64,000 nt of DNA from an uncultured Methylophilaceae bacterium (GTDB lineage: Bacteria > Pseudomonadota > Gammaproteobacteria > Burkholderiales > Methylophilaceae): NCBI GenBank assembly GCA_903870995.1, contig CAIQFD010000061.1, positions 1 through 64,000 of the forward strand. The letters run 5' to 3'. The notes under the pieces are model-generated. The model was not told the DNA's origin. It saw only the letters and a list, made by a program, of their open reading frames with translations, and did no database searches. Shown here in pieces: positions 24,213 through 34,666 of this stretch (the first letter of the stretch is position 1; the number at the start of each line of letters is the position of its first letter). Made by a program: the position numbers and the translations under genes.

Positions 24213-26786
24213 ATGCCTCCATTTTTCAATCGTTATATCAAACCCTTATTTTTCGCGAGTTTGATTGCGCTTATTCATTTTGGGATTTGGAGCGTTTCAA
24301 ATCGCGCTCTGCCTGCGATGAATGCACCTCCTATCGTCAATGGCTTTGCTTATAGTGGATTCCAAGAAAACCAAAGCCCACTAGAAAAAGAATACCCAAG
24401 CACGGCAGAATTGGTGCAAGACTTAAAAATACTCAGACCACTCACCAATCGCATTCGTATATACGGCGCGCTAGAAAACAGTGAAGTCACTGCGCTAGCG
24501 TCTAATTTAGGCTTTGAAGTTACTGCTGGCGCTTGGATTAGTGGCGATCTAAACGCTAATCGCCGCGAAGTGGATGCTTTAAAAGAAAAAATCAAAAACT
24601 ACCCACATATTGAACGTGCAATCGTTGGCAACGAGTCTTTGTTGCGCAACGACTTGCCTGCTGAAGAGCTCTTTAGCTACTTAGATGAAGTCAGAAAGTC
24701 GTCGAAACTGCCAATCTCTACAGCTGAGCCTTGGCACGTATGGCTTAAGAACCCAGACCTTGTTAAACACGTTGATTACATCGCTGTGCATTTACTACCC
24801 TACCACGAAGGCGTACCGGTCGACAAAGCTGTGGATTATGCCTTACAGCGCTATGACGAGCTCATGGAGGCTTATCCACGTAAAAAAATCGTCATCACTG
24901 AAATTGGCTGGCCTAGCCACGGCCCTACTTTAGGTGCGGCTGTTGCTTCAGATGTCAATCAAGCAAGATTCGTACGTGAGTTTTTAGCGAAGACCGCACA
25001 CAAAAATTATGACTATTTCCTGATGGAAGCATTTGACCAACCTTGGAAGCAAAAGCTTGAAGGCTGGGCCGGTGCTTATTGGGGCATGTTTGATGCAGAG
25101 CGTAATGAAAAATATTCATTACAAGGTGCCGTCGCGAAAGATGACCGCTGGGAAGAAAAAGCTTTGTGGGCAAGCTTGCTAGGCTTCTTCCCTATCCTAT
25201 TTATTGCTTATCGCTTTAGGCATTGGGGGCTAGGCGGTCGTTTCTCGATGGCGATATTACTTCAAGCATGCATTACCACATTAGTGGTTGCTTGGAATCT
25301 GCCGGGCGACTACTACTATACCTTGCGTGATTTTGTCGTGCTTATTGCTCTGATTATTGGCATGGGACTCACCTCTGCCGTACTGATGATTTACGGTGTT
25401 GAATTTAGTGAGGTCATGTTCAAGGGTAAATGGAACCGTGCTTACAAGCGTGCAAAGCCAGTGCCTGCTGACCAAGAGCTTTTTGTATCGGTGCATCTAG
25501 CTTGTTATAACGAACCTCCTGAAATGGTGATCACCACGATTGAAAGCTTGGCTAAGCTTAATTACACCAACTTTGAAGTGATTGTGGTCGACAACAACAC
25601 CAAAGACGAAGCTAAATGGAAACCGCTAGAAGCTTATATGGCCAAGATGCCTGACAATTTCCGTTTCTTCCATTTGCCACAATGGCCAGGCTTCAAAGCA
25701 GGCGCATTAAACTTTGCGCTCGACCAAACCAACCCCAAAGCACAAGTCGTTGGTGTGGTAGATGCGGACTATGAAGTCACACCAGATTGGCTATCCGATC
25801 TAGTTCCGCATTTTGCAGACACTAAAGTGGCGGTCGTACAAGCGCCCCAAGCTCACCGCGACTGGGAAAATAACTTCTTCCGCCGCATGAGTAATTGGGA
25901 GTTTGAAGGCTTTTTCCGCATCGGCATGCATCACCGCCATGAACGCAATGCATTAATTCAACACGGCACCATGACGCTTGTTCGTCACAAACCCCTCGTT
26001 GATTTCGGCAAATGGTCTGAATGGTGCATTTGTGAGGATACAGAGCTAGGCTTACGTTTATTAGAAAACGGCTACGAGCTTCGCTACATCGATGATACAT
26101 TCGGTCGTGGCCTCACCCCTTCAGACTTCAAAGCATTGAAGTCTCAGCGCTTCCGCTGGGCTTTTGGGGCCATGCAAATCCTGAAACATCACTTACCAAA
26201 ATTAATTGGCGATTCGACGCTGACGTTTGGTCAACGCTATCACTTCTTAACGGGTTGGTTTGGCTGGCTGGGCGATGCATTACAACTTATTTTCACGATA
26301 GGCTCTATTGCTTGGACAGTCGCGATGCTGGCATTCCCAACCGCATTCAGCTTACCTGTCACGATTATGATTACGCCGATCTTGTGCTTCTTAGCGATCA
26401 AAGCAGCGCTTGGGCCTGTGCTATATCGCAAGACCATGAACTGCAGCTGGAAAGATATTTTTGGTGCCTCTCTGGCAAGCTTAGGCTTATCTCATGCGAT
26501 TGCACGCGGTGTGATGATGGGTATTATCAAGAAAGATGGCGTATTTAAAGTCACCGCAAAAGGCAAAGTAAAAATCAACAAACTTCAAATACTCAGTCCA
26601 ATTATTGAAGAAGTGACCCTACTTGTCTTGTTGATTATTTGCAGTCTTGCAATGCTGATTACGCGCGGTTTTACGAATATCGACGCAGAGCTATGGGTCA
26701 CAATGCTCACGCTGCAATCTTTACCTTATGCAAGCGCACTCGCCTGTCAGATTATTGCGCAGCGCCCTGACCAACCGATTAAATAA
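24213..26786 (+). CDS. GH17-GT2 fusion, NdvB-like beta-glucan synthase
   Basis: An 857-residue membrane protein. After an N-terminal helix (about 11-28) comes a GH17 domain with Asn140-Glu141 (IVGNESLLR) and Glu230 (ITEIGWPS). Several helices lead to a processive GT2 domain from about 430 to 690. It shows SVHLACYNEP, VVDNNTKDE, GVVDADYEV, CEDTELGLRL and the QxxRW motif in SQRFRWAFG. More helices close the protein. This order matches Pseudomonas NdvB, which makes cyclic beta-(1,3)-glucans for osmoprotection and biofilm-linked drug tolerance. UDP-glucose is the likely donor. The frame is open 29 codons upstream within the previous gene, but ATG 24213 gives a normal membrane N-terminus. Confidence 0.87.
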   Translation: MPPFFNRYIKPLFFASLIALIHFGIWSVSNRALPAMNAPPIVNGFAYSGFQENQSPLEKEYPSTAELVQDLKILRPLTNRIRIYGALENSEVTALASNLGFEVTAGAWISGDLNANRREVDALKEKIKNYPHIERAIVGNESLLRNDLPAEELFSYLDEVRKSSKLPISTAEPWHVWLKNPDLVKHVDYIAVHLLPYHEGVPVDKAVDYALQRYDELMEAYPRKKIVITEIGWPSHGPTLGAAVASDVNQARFVREFLAKTAHKNYDYFLMEAFDQPWKQKLEGWAGAYWGMFDAERNEKYSLQGAVAKDDRWEEKALWASLLGFFPILFIAYRFRHWGLGGRFSMAILLQACITTLVVAWNLPGDYYYTLRDFVVLIALIIGMGLTSAVLMIYGVEFSEVMFKGKWNRAYKRAKPVPADQELFVSVHLACYNEPPEMVITTIESLAKLNYTNFEVIVVDNNTKDEAKWKPLEAYMAKMPDNFRFFHLPQWPGFKAGALNFALDQTNPKAQVVGVVDADYEVTPDWLSDLVPHFADTKVAVVQAPQAHRDWENNFFRRMSNWEFEGFFRIGMHHRHERNALIQHGTMTLVRHKPLVDFGKWSEWCICEDTELGLRLLENGYELRYIDDTFGRGLTPSDFKALKSQRFRWAFGAMQILKHHLPKLIGDSTLTFGQRYHFLTGWFGWLGDALQLIFTIGSIAWTVAMLAFPTAFSLPVTIMITPILCFLAIKAALGPVLYRKTMNCSWKDIFGASLASLGLSHAIARGVMMGIIKKDGVFKVTAKGKVKINKLQILSPIIEEVTLLVLLIICSLAMLITRGFTNIDAELWVTMLTLQSLPYASALACQIIAQRPDQPIK

Positions 26787-27722
26787 TTAAGAGACTTGGG
26801 CTTCTGAAACAGACAACAAAGCGGCGCCTACAATGCCAGCTTTGTCGCCTGTAGAGGAAGTTTCGATTTGAACGCGACCACGCAAAACTGGGATAAGGTC
26901 AGTGTTTAATTGTTGATCAAAAACTTCCTCCATCAACGACCAAGCACGACTAACCCCTCCGCCAATCACCACGCGCTTCACATCCACCACTTTTAGAATA
27001 TGCGCCAAACTCTGCGCTAAAGCTTTTGCGGCTATTTCATAAGCTTGTTTGGCATGGCTGTTACCTTGGGTTGCCAGTTTGGCAATCTCATGTGCGGTTA
27101 AATGAGCCCCTGCTAACTCTTGATAGTTTTTGCTAATGCCGGTGGCAGAAGCATATTGTTCAAGACAGCCATGATTACCACAACCGCACAAACGTCCGTT
27201 AGGGCTTGTAATGATATGACCCACTTCCATTGCATAGCCATGCTCACCCACCACAGGATTCCCAGCTTGAATTAACCCACCGCCAACGCCAGTGCCAAGC
27301 CCCACATAAATCAAGCCTTCGCTTAGTGGAACTTTCATTAACTGGTACTCACCGAAAGCTGCAGCCAATGCATCATTCTCAACAACCACTGGCCTCTTAA
27401 TCTTCGTAGACAAATCACCTGCCAAATCAACATTCAGCAGGCCTGGTAAGTTGGGAGATTGCGCAACATGGCCATTATGAGGATCGATAAAACCTGGAAA
27501 ACCAATACCAATCGAAGTGACCTCTGGATATGTGAGTAAAACTTCATTTAAGACTTCACTGATAGAAGCGATAATGGAACGCCAAGCAGTGCTTGGGTCA
27601 TGAGCACCACAGATGCCAGAAAAGTCTGCGTGGCAACGATGCTCGTGAATGATTGACAGCCCATCAACCACACCAACACGTAGGTTAGTCCCGCCAATGT
27701 CAACGCCAATACGCAAGGTCAT
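26787..27722 (-). CDS. ROK-family sugar kinase (probable glucokinase)
   Basis: A 311-residue ROK protein. The phosphate-binding DIGGTNLRVG starts at residue 8, END of the sugar site is near 113 (VVENDALAAA), GLGTGVGGGL follows near 143, and the zinc-binding CGCGNHGCLEQY motif is near 181-192. It lacks the N-terminal helix-turn-helix of ROK repressors, so it is a kinase. It is the last gene of the leftward glgC-GH57-malQ-ROK run, starting two nt after malQ, and would phosphorylate glucose released by MalQ. Fructose or N-acetylglucosamine are possible alternatives. Its stop codon directly abuts the end of the convergent GH17-GT2 gene. Confidence 0.85.
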   Translation of the reverse strand: MTLRIGVDIGGTNLRVGVVDGLSIIHEHRCHADFSGICGAHDPSTAWRSIIASISEVLNEVLLTYPEVTSIGIGFPGFIDPHNGHVAQSPNLPGLLNVDLAGDLSTKIKRPVVVENDALAAAFGEYQLMKVPLSEGLIYVGLGTGVGGGLIQAGNPVVGEHGYAMEVGHIITSPNGRLCGCGNHGCLEQYASATGISKNYQELAGAHLTAHEIAKLATQGNSHAKQAYEIAAKALAQSLAHILKVVDVKRVVIGGGVSRAWSLMEEVFDQQLNTDLIPVLRGRVQIETSSTGDKAGIVGAALLSVSEAQVS

Positions 27723-27724
27723 TG

Positions 27725-29215
27725 CTAGCCTCTTATCGCCAAGGGGTTGCGTTTATTCTGCAAGACTAAATATTCTAAGGCTTCTGCCAGGCCATCTTTA
27801 AGCTGCACCCAATCAAAGCGCCATTGCCAATTACCTTCTATGGTGCCTGGCGTGTTCATACGATGCTCACTTCCAAGCTTCAGAATATCTTGCATTGGGA
27901 TAATGGCGAGCGTGGCGTTGGATGAGAGTGCCATTTGGATCAACACTAGCGGCATATCAATCACATCATGTTCAACATAACCATGCTCAGTTAAATAACG
28001 ATGAAAAATTTCTCTTTGATGATCGTTCAAGTTCTCATACCAGCCTAAGCTGGTATCGTTATCATGTGTGCCAGTGTAAACGACACTATTCTCAGTAATT
28101 TTTTCAGGTAAATAAGGATTCTCAGCACTGCCATCAAAAGCAAATTGTAAAATCTTCATGCCAGGCAAATCGAACTTTTCGCGTAACGCATTGACTTCAT
28201 CAGTAATAATACCTAAATCTTCAGCCACCAAGGTAATGAGCGGTAAATGCTTGGTAATCGCATCTAGCAAAGCCTCGCCAGGTGCCAAAACCCATTCGCC
28301 ATTCATCGCTGTTGGCGCATCCGCAGGAATCTCCCATGCCGCTTGAAGGCCTCTAAAGTGATCGATGCGCACCATGTCGAACAAAGCATTTTGAGTGCGC
28401 ATGCGGGCAAGCCACCATTTAAATCCATCCGCCTGCATCGCCGGCCAGTTGTAATGCGGGTTCCCCCAGTGCTGACCGGTTTCCGAAAAGTAATCAGGCG
28501 GAACGCCAGCCACAACGGTCATATTCAAATCGGCATCTAATTTAAACATGTCAGGTTGCGCCCATACATCAGCGCTGTCATAGGAAATGAAAATTGGAAT
28601 ATCACCAAACAAAGCAATATGGCGACTGTTTGCGTATTCTTTTAAAGCATGCCATTGCTCAAAAAAAAGGAACTGCTTAAATCGCTCCAACTCAACAGCA
28701 TCTGCAAACTCATGTTGTGCCTGCTTGATTGCTTCCAGCTGACGCAATTTCAAAGCGCTTGGCCAATCACACCAAGAAACATGTTGATAATAGTGACGTA
28801 ATGCAATAAACAAAGCAAAGTCATCCAGCCAATGGGCTTGTTGCTTAGTGAAGCGTTCAAAACTAGCTTGAGCCTGAGGAATGTTAAGACGATTAAAATT
28901 AGTAAAAGCCATTGCGAGCAATACGGACTTATCCTCACTCGCGTCCAAGTCATTTTCTGACAACCAACCCTGTTGTTTCAACACATCTAAACTAATTAAA
29001 TCTAGATTACCTGCATGTGCAGATAAGCATTGGTAAGGTGATCCATCAGCATGTGGCATATTAAGTGGCAAAGTTTGCCATACCGTTGCGCCAATACTCG
29101 ATAAAAAATCAACGAACTTGAATGCATCTTGCCCCAAGTCAGCCTTGGGCAAAGAGGTAATGTGCAATAAAACGCCAGCGCGCCTTTGCTTTAACACCTG
29201 TGCAATATAGGCCAA
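27725..29215 (-). CDS. malQ: 4-alpha-glucanotransferase (amylomaltase)
   Basis: A GH77 enzyme that rearranges short alpha-1,4-glucans and releases glucose. Visible motifs are the N-terminal GVLLHITSLP, MVRIDHFRGLQAAWEIP with the nucleophile Asp, VAEDLG with the acid/base Glu, and YTGTHDNDTSLGWY. I place the start at a TTG (29215, 496 residues) directly after the TGA of the GH57 gene, with AGAAGG eight nt upstream. The frame stays open 20 codons further, but those encode residues unlike the family start. The tight junction implies translational coupling. Confidence 0.92.
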   Translation of the reverse strand: MAYIAQVLKQRRAGVLLHITSLPKADLGQDAFKFVDFLSSIGATVWQTLPLNMPHADGSPYQCLSAHAGNLDLISLDVLKQQGWLSENDLDASEDKSVLLAMAFTNFNRLNIPQAQASFERFTKQQAHWLDDFALFIALRHYYQHVSWCDWPSALKLRQLEAIKQAQHEFADAVELERFKQFLFFEQWHALKEYANSRHIALFGDIPIFISYDSADVWAQPDMFKLDADLNMTVVAGVPPDYFSETGQHWGNPHYNWPAMQADGFKWWLARMRTQNALFDMVRIDHFRGLQAAWEIPADAPTAMNGEWVLAPGEALLDAITKHLPLITLVAEDLGIITDEVNALREKFDLPGMKILQFAFDGSAENPYLPEKITENSVVYTGTHDNDTSLGWYENLNDHQREIFHRYLTEHGYVEHDVIDMPLVLIQMALSSNATLAIIPMQDILKLGSEHRMNTPGTIEGNWQWRFDWVQLKDGLAEALEYLVLQNKRNPLAIRG

Positions 29216-29216
29216 A

Positions 29217-30935
29217 TCACTCGCCTTCTTGACCGCGACGCATCGTACCCCCAACAGCAGGATCACCACCGCCAAGACTAATCGGATGACTGAGTGCTTG
29301 TGGTGCGGGCAGCTTTAACAAACGATACAAATTGCTTAGGTTGCGGCGATACAGCCGATCAAAACTATCCACACTCACGGATGAGTTGTAGTCACCAAAC
29401 CACCAAAACCAATCAGAGCCCTCACAAATAGACAATTGATGCTCACACGCCTTCATCTCATTAGCATTTAATAAGCCTGACTGCATCACTTCATCGTATT
29501 TTTTCTTGGCATCACACAACAAATCCCAACCTAGATTTTTATCCGGTGAACCTATCCATGTACTAAAACTGCCATAGACCCAACTACCCGCTGCGATTTG
29601 AGGAAGTGGCGTTAATGGCTTATTCATCGAGGCCACAATATCGCTAAAGGTGGTCATTTCAATATCTTGATGCGCTGACAATGCTTCGTATAACTCACTC
29701 AAAAAGTAAAACGCGTTATAGGGATAATATTCCCACGCATTCTCACCATCGAGAATGACGCTCACAACACGACTATCGCCACTTTTATTATTTACATGAA
29801 TTTCTTCCAAAGCGCTTATGAAGTCAATCACGGCCTCGCTTGCGTGCAGTTTAGAATACTCAAAGCCAATCTTGTCAGACAGGTTGTCATCTCTAAAAAA
29901 GCACACAATGTCATTGGCGCCATCGGATACTAGGTAAGGCTGATACAAATAGTCGCTACGACTTGGAATAGCGCCTGACTCTGAAGACTTGTATAGGCTA
30001 TTGGCCAACACACCCTCGCCCGTCGCTGCCCATTTCACACCCTGCTCCGCCATTAGTAGCAATCCAGCTTGCGAAACCGCACCCTCAGCTGGCCACATAC
30101 CAACAGGCGCCTGATCAAAACGTTTCTGATGCGTGGCTTGAGCTGATTGAATATGGGCTTTAGCTCTCAAACGCCCGCCAGGATAAGTTTGGCATGAAGG
30201 CAAAGGCGCAAATGGCATAGCATCGCGTGTAGATTTAAAATCCAAGAGCAGCGGCAAAATAGGATGGTAATGCGGCGTAGTCGAAATTTCGATTTGACCT
30301 GTGCTTTGTAGCTTCTTATAACGCGGGATTAATTCACTCATTAATTCACCAATTAAAGAAAACAAACCATGCCTTTCTTCAACGCTAAATTGGCTACCCT
30401 TTTTCATCAAAGCTTGCACAAAGGTATTGTTGCGGCGAATACTTTCACCCGTCCAAGCCAGATGGTACCAAACCAACAAGTCAGCCATATATTGGCCTGA
30501 CAAATAATTTGAAGCTGTAGATCCTTGTACGCGTAAGGCATTATAGATATTCAACAAACGCTGATAATGCGCAAAAGGCTCAAGCATTTTTTCATGATGG
30601 CTTTTAAAACAGCTATCAACGATTAAACAACGCTCTTCTTTTGATAGATATTCGAGATTGTCACGCACTAACAAAGCTAACAAAGGATCACGAACATGGC
30701 TTGTTTTGAATTGATCTACATAGTCTTCAAGTTGATCTAATAAAACAGGCACAAAATTAAATGTCACACGCGCCTTGGGGTTAGTTTCCAAGTGATAAGC
30801 CATGTCGGTGTAATCTTTCATGGCATGGAGGTAAGTCCAAGGCAAAACATATTGCCCTGTAATGGTATCCCGATAATCGGGTTGGTGCATGTGCCAATAA
30901 AGATTAAGGTAAAGCTTAGGTTGCACCGCTGACAT
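29217..30935 (-). CDS. Glycoside hydrolase family 57 protein (alpha-amylase or glucanotransferase type)
   Basis: A 572-residue GH57 protein. Characteristic motifs in order are HMHQPDYRD near residue 14, ISTTPHYHPILPLL near 205, GMWPAEGAVSQ with the nucleophile Glu, and ILDGENAWEYYPYN with the acid/base Asp. Its length and linkage to glycogen genes fit the amylase/4-alpha-glucanotransferase group rather than the branching group, but activity cannot be fixed from sequence. An AAGGG six nt before the ATG supports the start. It lies 23 bp after glgC and abuts malQ. Confidence 0.87.
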   Translation of the reverse strand: MSAVQPKLYLNLYWHMHQPDYRDTITGQYVLPWTYLHAMKDYTDMAYHLETNPKARVTFNFVPVLLDQLEDYVDQFKTSHVRDPLLALLVRDNLEYLSKEERCLIVDSCFKSHHEKMLEPFAHYQRLLNIYNALRVQGSTASNYLSGQYMADLLVWYHLAWTGESIRRNNTFVQALMKKGSQFSVEERHGLFSLIGELMSELIPRYKKLQSTGQIEISTTPHYHPILPLLLDFKSTRDAMPFAPLPSCQTYPGGRLRAKAHIQSAQATHQKRFDQAPVGMWPAEGAVSQAGLLLMAEQGVKWAATGEGVLANSLYKSSESGAIPSRSDYLYQPYLVSDGANDIVCFFRDDNLSDKIGFEYSKLHASEAVIDFISALEEIHVNNKSGDSRVVSVILDGENAWEYYPYNAFYFLSELYEALSAHQDIEMTTFSDIVASMNKPLTPLPQIAAGSWVYGSFSTWIGSPDKNLGWDLLCDAKKKYDEVMQSGLLNANEMKACEHQLSICEGSDWFWWFGDYNSSVSVDSFDRLYRRNLSNLYRLLKLPAPQALSHPISLGGGDPAVGGTMRRGQEGE

Positions 30936-30958
30936 TATTGCCCTTTTTGTGACTAAAA

Positions 30959-32242
30959 TTATCTAACTCGATGGGTCGGCGCGCCAAGCATGGCAGCTGT
31001 CACCAAAGTAATTCCTTTTTCTGATACATGGAATCGCTTGCTATCCAACGCCAAATCAAAACCAATTTCCATCCCATCTGGAATCGTTGTACCCTTATCA
31101 ATGACTACGCGTTTAAGCTTTACATTTCGACCAATCTCAACTTGAGGCAAGATAACCGAGTCCTCAATCGAACTAAAACTGTGCACACGCACATCTGAAA
31201 AAAGTACAGATTGATTAATTGTTGAGCCACTAATAATGCACCCGCCAGATACCAAAGAATCTGTCGCTGCGCCGCATCTATCTTTGTTGTTGAACACAAA
31301 CTTAGCTGGCGGCAATTGTTCTTGATACGTCCAAATCGGCCAATCACTGTCATACAAATTGAGCTCTGGCGTGACCTTAGTCAACTCCATATTCGCCTCC
31401 CAATAAGCATCTACTGTTCCAACATCACGCCAGTAGTAAACGCCTTGGTCGCTCCCACCTACACAGCTATCGGTAAATCGGTGCGCATAAACACGATACT
31501 TTTTAATAATTTCAGGAATAATGTTTTTACCAAAATCATGTTCAGATTTCGGATCATCAGCATCTCGAATTAACTGTTCATACAAAAAAGCGGCTGAAAA
31601 AACATAAATCCCCATACTTGCGAAAGCTTGGGTTGGATCACTTGGAAGCGCGTCAGGATGTTCGGGCTTCTCTTTAAAATCAACAACCCTATCCTCCTCA
31701 TTCACCGCAATCACACCAAAAGCCTTAGCATCTTCAATCGGCACATTGATACAAGCAACTGTCATATCCGCTTTGTTACGCACATGTGACGCCAACATTT
31801 GCCCATAGTCCATCTTGTAGATATGGTCCCCAGCAAGGATCAATACATATTCAGCGCCGATATTGCGAATAATGTCTAAGTTCTGAAACACGGCATCCGC
31901 GGTCCCTTTGTACCAGTCTTCAGCCACACGTTGTTGTGCTGGCCAGATTTCAACGAATTCATTGAACTCGCCGCGCAAGAAGCCCCAACCACGCTGAACA
32001 TGCTGAATCAAGCTATGAGATTTGTACTGGGTCGCAACCCCTACTCGACGAATGCCTGAGTTAATACAATTGGATAAAGGAAAATCAATAATGCGAAACT
32101 TGCCTCCAAAGGGCACCGCAGGCTTTGCTCTAAGGTCTGTTAAGTCTTTCAAGCGACTGCCACGGCCTCCTGCCAATATCAGCGCAACAGTATTTTTAGT
32201 GAGGTTACTTACAAAACGTGGTGACGACATCTCTTGCTGCAT
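30959..32242 (-). CDS. glgC: Glucose-1-phosphate adenylyltransferase
   Basis: Makes ADP-glucose, the first committed step of bacterial glycogen synthesis. The 427-residue protein has the nucleotidyltransferase motif [19 protein letters not shown], the activator-site-like [23 protein letters not shown], and a C-terminal left-handed beta-helix with hexapeptide repeats (from about 310). AGGAG seven nt upstream supports the ATG at 32242 over an internal one four codons later. It heads the leftward run glgC-GH57-malQ-ROK and is divergent from glgB across 186 bp. glgA and a phosphorylase are not in the window. Confidence 0.95.
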   Translation of the reverse strand: MQQEMSSPRFVSNLTKNTVALILAGGRGSRLKDLTDLRAKPAVPFGGKFRIIDFPLSNCINSGIRRVGVATQYKSHSLIQHVQRGWGFLRGEFNEFVEIWPAQQRVAEDWYKGTADAVFQNLDIIRNIGAEYVLILAGDHIYKMDYGQMLASHVRNKADMTVACINVPIEDAKAFGVIAVNEEDRVVDFKEKPEHPDALPSDPTQAFASMGIYVFSAAFLYEQLIRDADDPKSEHDFGKNIIPEIIKKYRVYAHRFTDSCVGGSDQGVYYWRDVGTVDAYWEANMELTKVTPELNLYDSDWPIWTYQEQLPPAKFVFNNKDRCGAATDSLVSGGCIISGSTINQSVLFSDVRVHSFSSIEDSVILPQVEIGRNVKLKRVVIDKGTTIPDGMEIGFDLALDSKRFHVSEKGITLVTAAMLGAPTHRVR

Positions 32243-32275
32243 GATTCCGCTCCTGACTTATCGTTTTTTTCACAC

Positions 32276-32305
32276 TTGACATTAAGGCTCACTAGCCCCT
32301 AAATA
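32276..32305 (+). promoter_or_regulatory. Possible promoter in the glgC/glgB divergent region
   Basis: TTGACA, 18 bp, TAAATA reading toward glgB. It would leave a leader of about 115 nt before the glgB start. A 13-bp palindrome, CACATGTCATGTG (32311-32323), lies directly downstream and could be a regulator site. Confidence 0.35.
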
Positions 32306-32428
32306 TCATTCACATGTCATGTGCTTAATTGCGGTATATTGTTTCTCCTGAGGCCATTATAGGCACGTTAGTCAGCCATAATCTAGTAGAATCATCAGGC
32401 TTTCTTGAAAATTTTTTAGAAAAATACT

Positions 32429-34621
32429 TTGTCAAAAATAACTAAAAACAGCCAAATTAATTTGATTCTTGATGCAACACATCATGATCCTTTTTCATTT
32501 TTGGGGCTTCATCAAGAAAAATTAGAAAAAAGTGATTTAGAAACATATGCTTTTAGATGCTTTATTCCATCTACGACAGGGGTAGAGGTTGATACAGTTG
32601 ATGGTTGGAAGGCACTAGAAAAAACCCACGATCACGGTTTTTTTGAATGGCAAGGCAGTCAAAAAATAAATTCGCCATGCAGAATTAAAATTCATCAAAA
32701 TGAACATATTGTAGAAACTTACGATGTTTATTCATTTGCCCCAATGATTACCAGTGACGAATTACATTTATTCGGCGAAGGTAACTTAAAGCAAGCATAC
32801 AAAACACTCGGCGCGCAGCTTTGCAAACATCAAGGTGTTGATGGTGTGCGTTTCGCAGTATGGGCGCCTAATGCGGAACGCGTAAGCGTTATTGGCACGT
32901 TCAACCAATGGGATGGTCGCGTTCACCCGATGCGTGTTCACGGATCAAGCGGTATATGGGAAATATTCATCCCAGGCCTTGAAGCGGATGCACTCTATAA
33001 ATTTGAAATCCGCAAACGCCATACAGGCAACATTTTAGTCAAAACAGACCCTTATGGATTTTGTTTTGAACCACGCCCAGGATCAGCGGCTAAAGTCAGC
33101 TCGCTCAATTCGTACCAATGGCAAGATCAATCCTGGCTCAAACAGCGTGCAGAATCAGAGTGGTTAAATGCACCATTTAACTGCTATGAAGCGCATTTGG
33201 GTTCTTGGCGTCGTGATGCACAAGGCCATTTTCTCAATTACCGCGAGCTAGCCACCCAACTCATCAGCTACGTAAAAGAGATGGGCTACACGCATATCGA
33301 GCTCATGCCTGTTTCTGAACATCCTTTGAATGAATCTTGGGGCTACCAAACCACAGGTTATTTTGGCGTCACCAATCGTTACGGCTCGCCAGACGACTTC
33401 AGATTTTTTGTGGATACATGCCACGCAGCCAATATTGGCGTAATTTTAGATTGGGTGCCTGGCCACTTCCCTAAAGATGATTGGGCGCTGGCACGCTTTG
33501 ATGGAACGGCTTTGTATGAACATGAAGACCCACGACTTGGTGAACACCAAGACTGGGGAACGTATATTTTTAATTACGGGCGCAATGAAGTCCGCAACTT
33601 TTTAATCTCCAACGCCCATTACTGGCTCAATGAGTTCCATATTGATGGGTTACGAGTTGATGCAGTCGCCTCGATGCTTTATCTAGATTACTCACGTAAA
33701 GCAGATGAATGGCTACCCAATAAATTTGGTGGTCGCGAGAATCTAGATGCGATTGAGTTCTTAAAGCAACTCAATACGATGGTACATGAAGAGTTTGCCG
33801 GCGCATTAACCATCGCCGAAGAGTCAACCTCATGGCCAATGGTTTCACGCCCTGTTTACCTTGGTGGATTAGGCTTCTCCATGAAATGGAATATGGGCTG
33901 GATGAACGACACCCTCGCCTACTTCGAAAATGACCCTGTCCATCGTCGTTACCATCACAACAAGCTCACCTTTGGCCAGCTATATGCTTACAGTGAGAAC
34001 TTTGTTCTTCCCTTCTCACATGATGAAGTGGTACACGGCAAACACTCATTGCTAGACAAGATGCCAGGCGATGCTTGGCAAAAGTTTGCTAACTTACGTG
34101 TATTAATTACCCATCAAATGTGTAGCCCTGGCAAAAAGCTTAATTTTATGGGTAATGAATTTGGGCAAGGGCGCGAGTGGAATGTCAACGCAAGCTTAGA
34201 CTGGCACTTACTAGACGCTCATTGGCATCAAGGAATCAAGCTTGCAAACCACGACCTTAATCATTTATATGCAGACTTATCTGCACTTCATGATTTAGAT
34301 TTCCAGATGCAAGGCTTTGATTGGATAGACTGCCAAGATGCTGATCAGTCATTGTTAAGCTACATCCGCCGCGCACGCGATGGCAGTTTTGTATTAATAT
34401 TACTGAACTTTACGCCTGTACCAAGGGAAAACTACCGTTTAGGCGTACCTCAAGCTGGTGAATATGCAGAAATTTTCAATAGTGATGCTGCGTGCTATGG
34501 CGGTAGCAATACTGGCAATGGGACAGCGATAAAAACCGAACAAATCAGTTGGATGGGCCATGGGCAATCCATCCAAATTACAGTGCCACCACTTAGTGGT
34601 GTAATTTTACAAATCAAATAA
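32429..34621 (+). CDS. glgB: 1,4-alpha-glucan branching enzyme
   Basis: A 730-residue GH13 branching enzyme that forms alpha-1,6 branches in glycogen. It has the N1 region, a CBM48 domain (about 115-215; [20 protein letters not shown]) and the catalytic barrel with [20 protein letters not shown] (nucleophile Asp), [10 protein letters not shown] (acid/base Glu) and [10 protein letters not shown]. The start is TTG at 32429 with no strong Shine-Dalgarno sequence; no ATG fits the family length. The first 110 residues have more A and T than the rest. pgi follows 45 bp later. Confidence 0.95.
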   Translation: MSKITKNSQINLILDATHHDPFSFLGLHQEKLEKSDLETYAFRCFIPSTTGVEVDTVDGWKALEKTHDHGFFEWQGSQKINSPCRIKIHQNEHIVETYDVYSFAPMITSDELHLFGEGNLKQAYKTLGAQLCKHQGVDGVRFAVWAPNAERVSVIGTFNQWDGRVHPMRVHGSSGIWEIFIPGLEADALYKFEIRKRHTGNILVKTDPYGFCFEPRPGSAAKVSSLNSYQWQDQSWLKQRAESEWLNAPFNCYEAHLGSWRRDAQGHFLNYRELATQLISYVKEMGYTHIELMPVSEHPLNESWGYQTTGYFGVTNRYGSPDDFRFFVDTCHAANIGVILDWVPGHFPKDDWALARFDGTALYEHEDPRLGEHQDWGTYIFNYGRNEVRNFLISNAHYWLNEFHIDGLRVDAVASMLYLDYSRKADEWLPNKFGGRENLDAIEFLKQLNTMVHEEFAGALTIAEESTSWPMVSRPVYLGGLGFSMKWNMGWMNDTLAYFENDPVHRRYHHNKLTFGQLYAYSENFVLPFSHDEVVHGKHSLLDKMPGDAWQKFANLRVLITHQMCSPGKKLNFMGNEFGQGREWNVNASLDWHLLDAHWHQGIKLANHDLNHLYADLSALHDLDFQMQGFDWIDCQDADQSLLSYIRRARDGSFVLILLNFTPVPRENYRLGVPQAGEYAEIFNSDAACYGGSNTGNGTAIKTEQISWMGHGQSIQITVPPLSGVILQIK

Positions 34622-34666
34622 GCCTAAATAAATTATAATATTGCAAAATCAACCGAATAATAAAGC

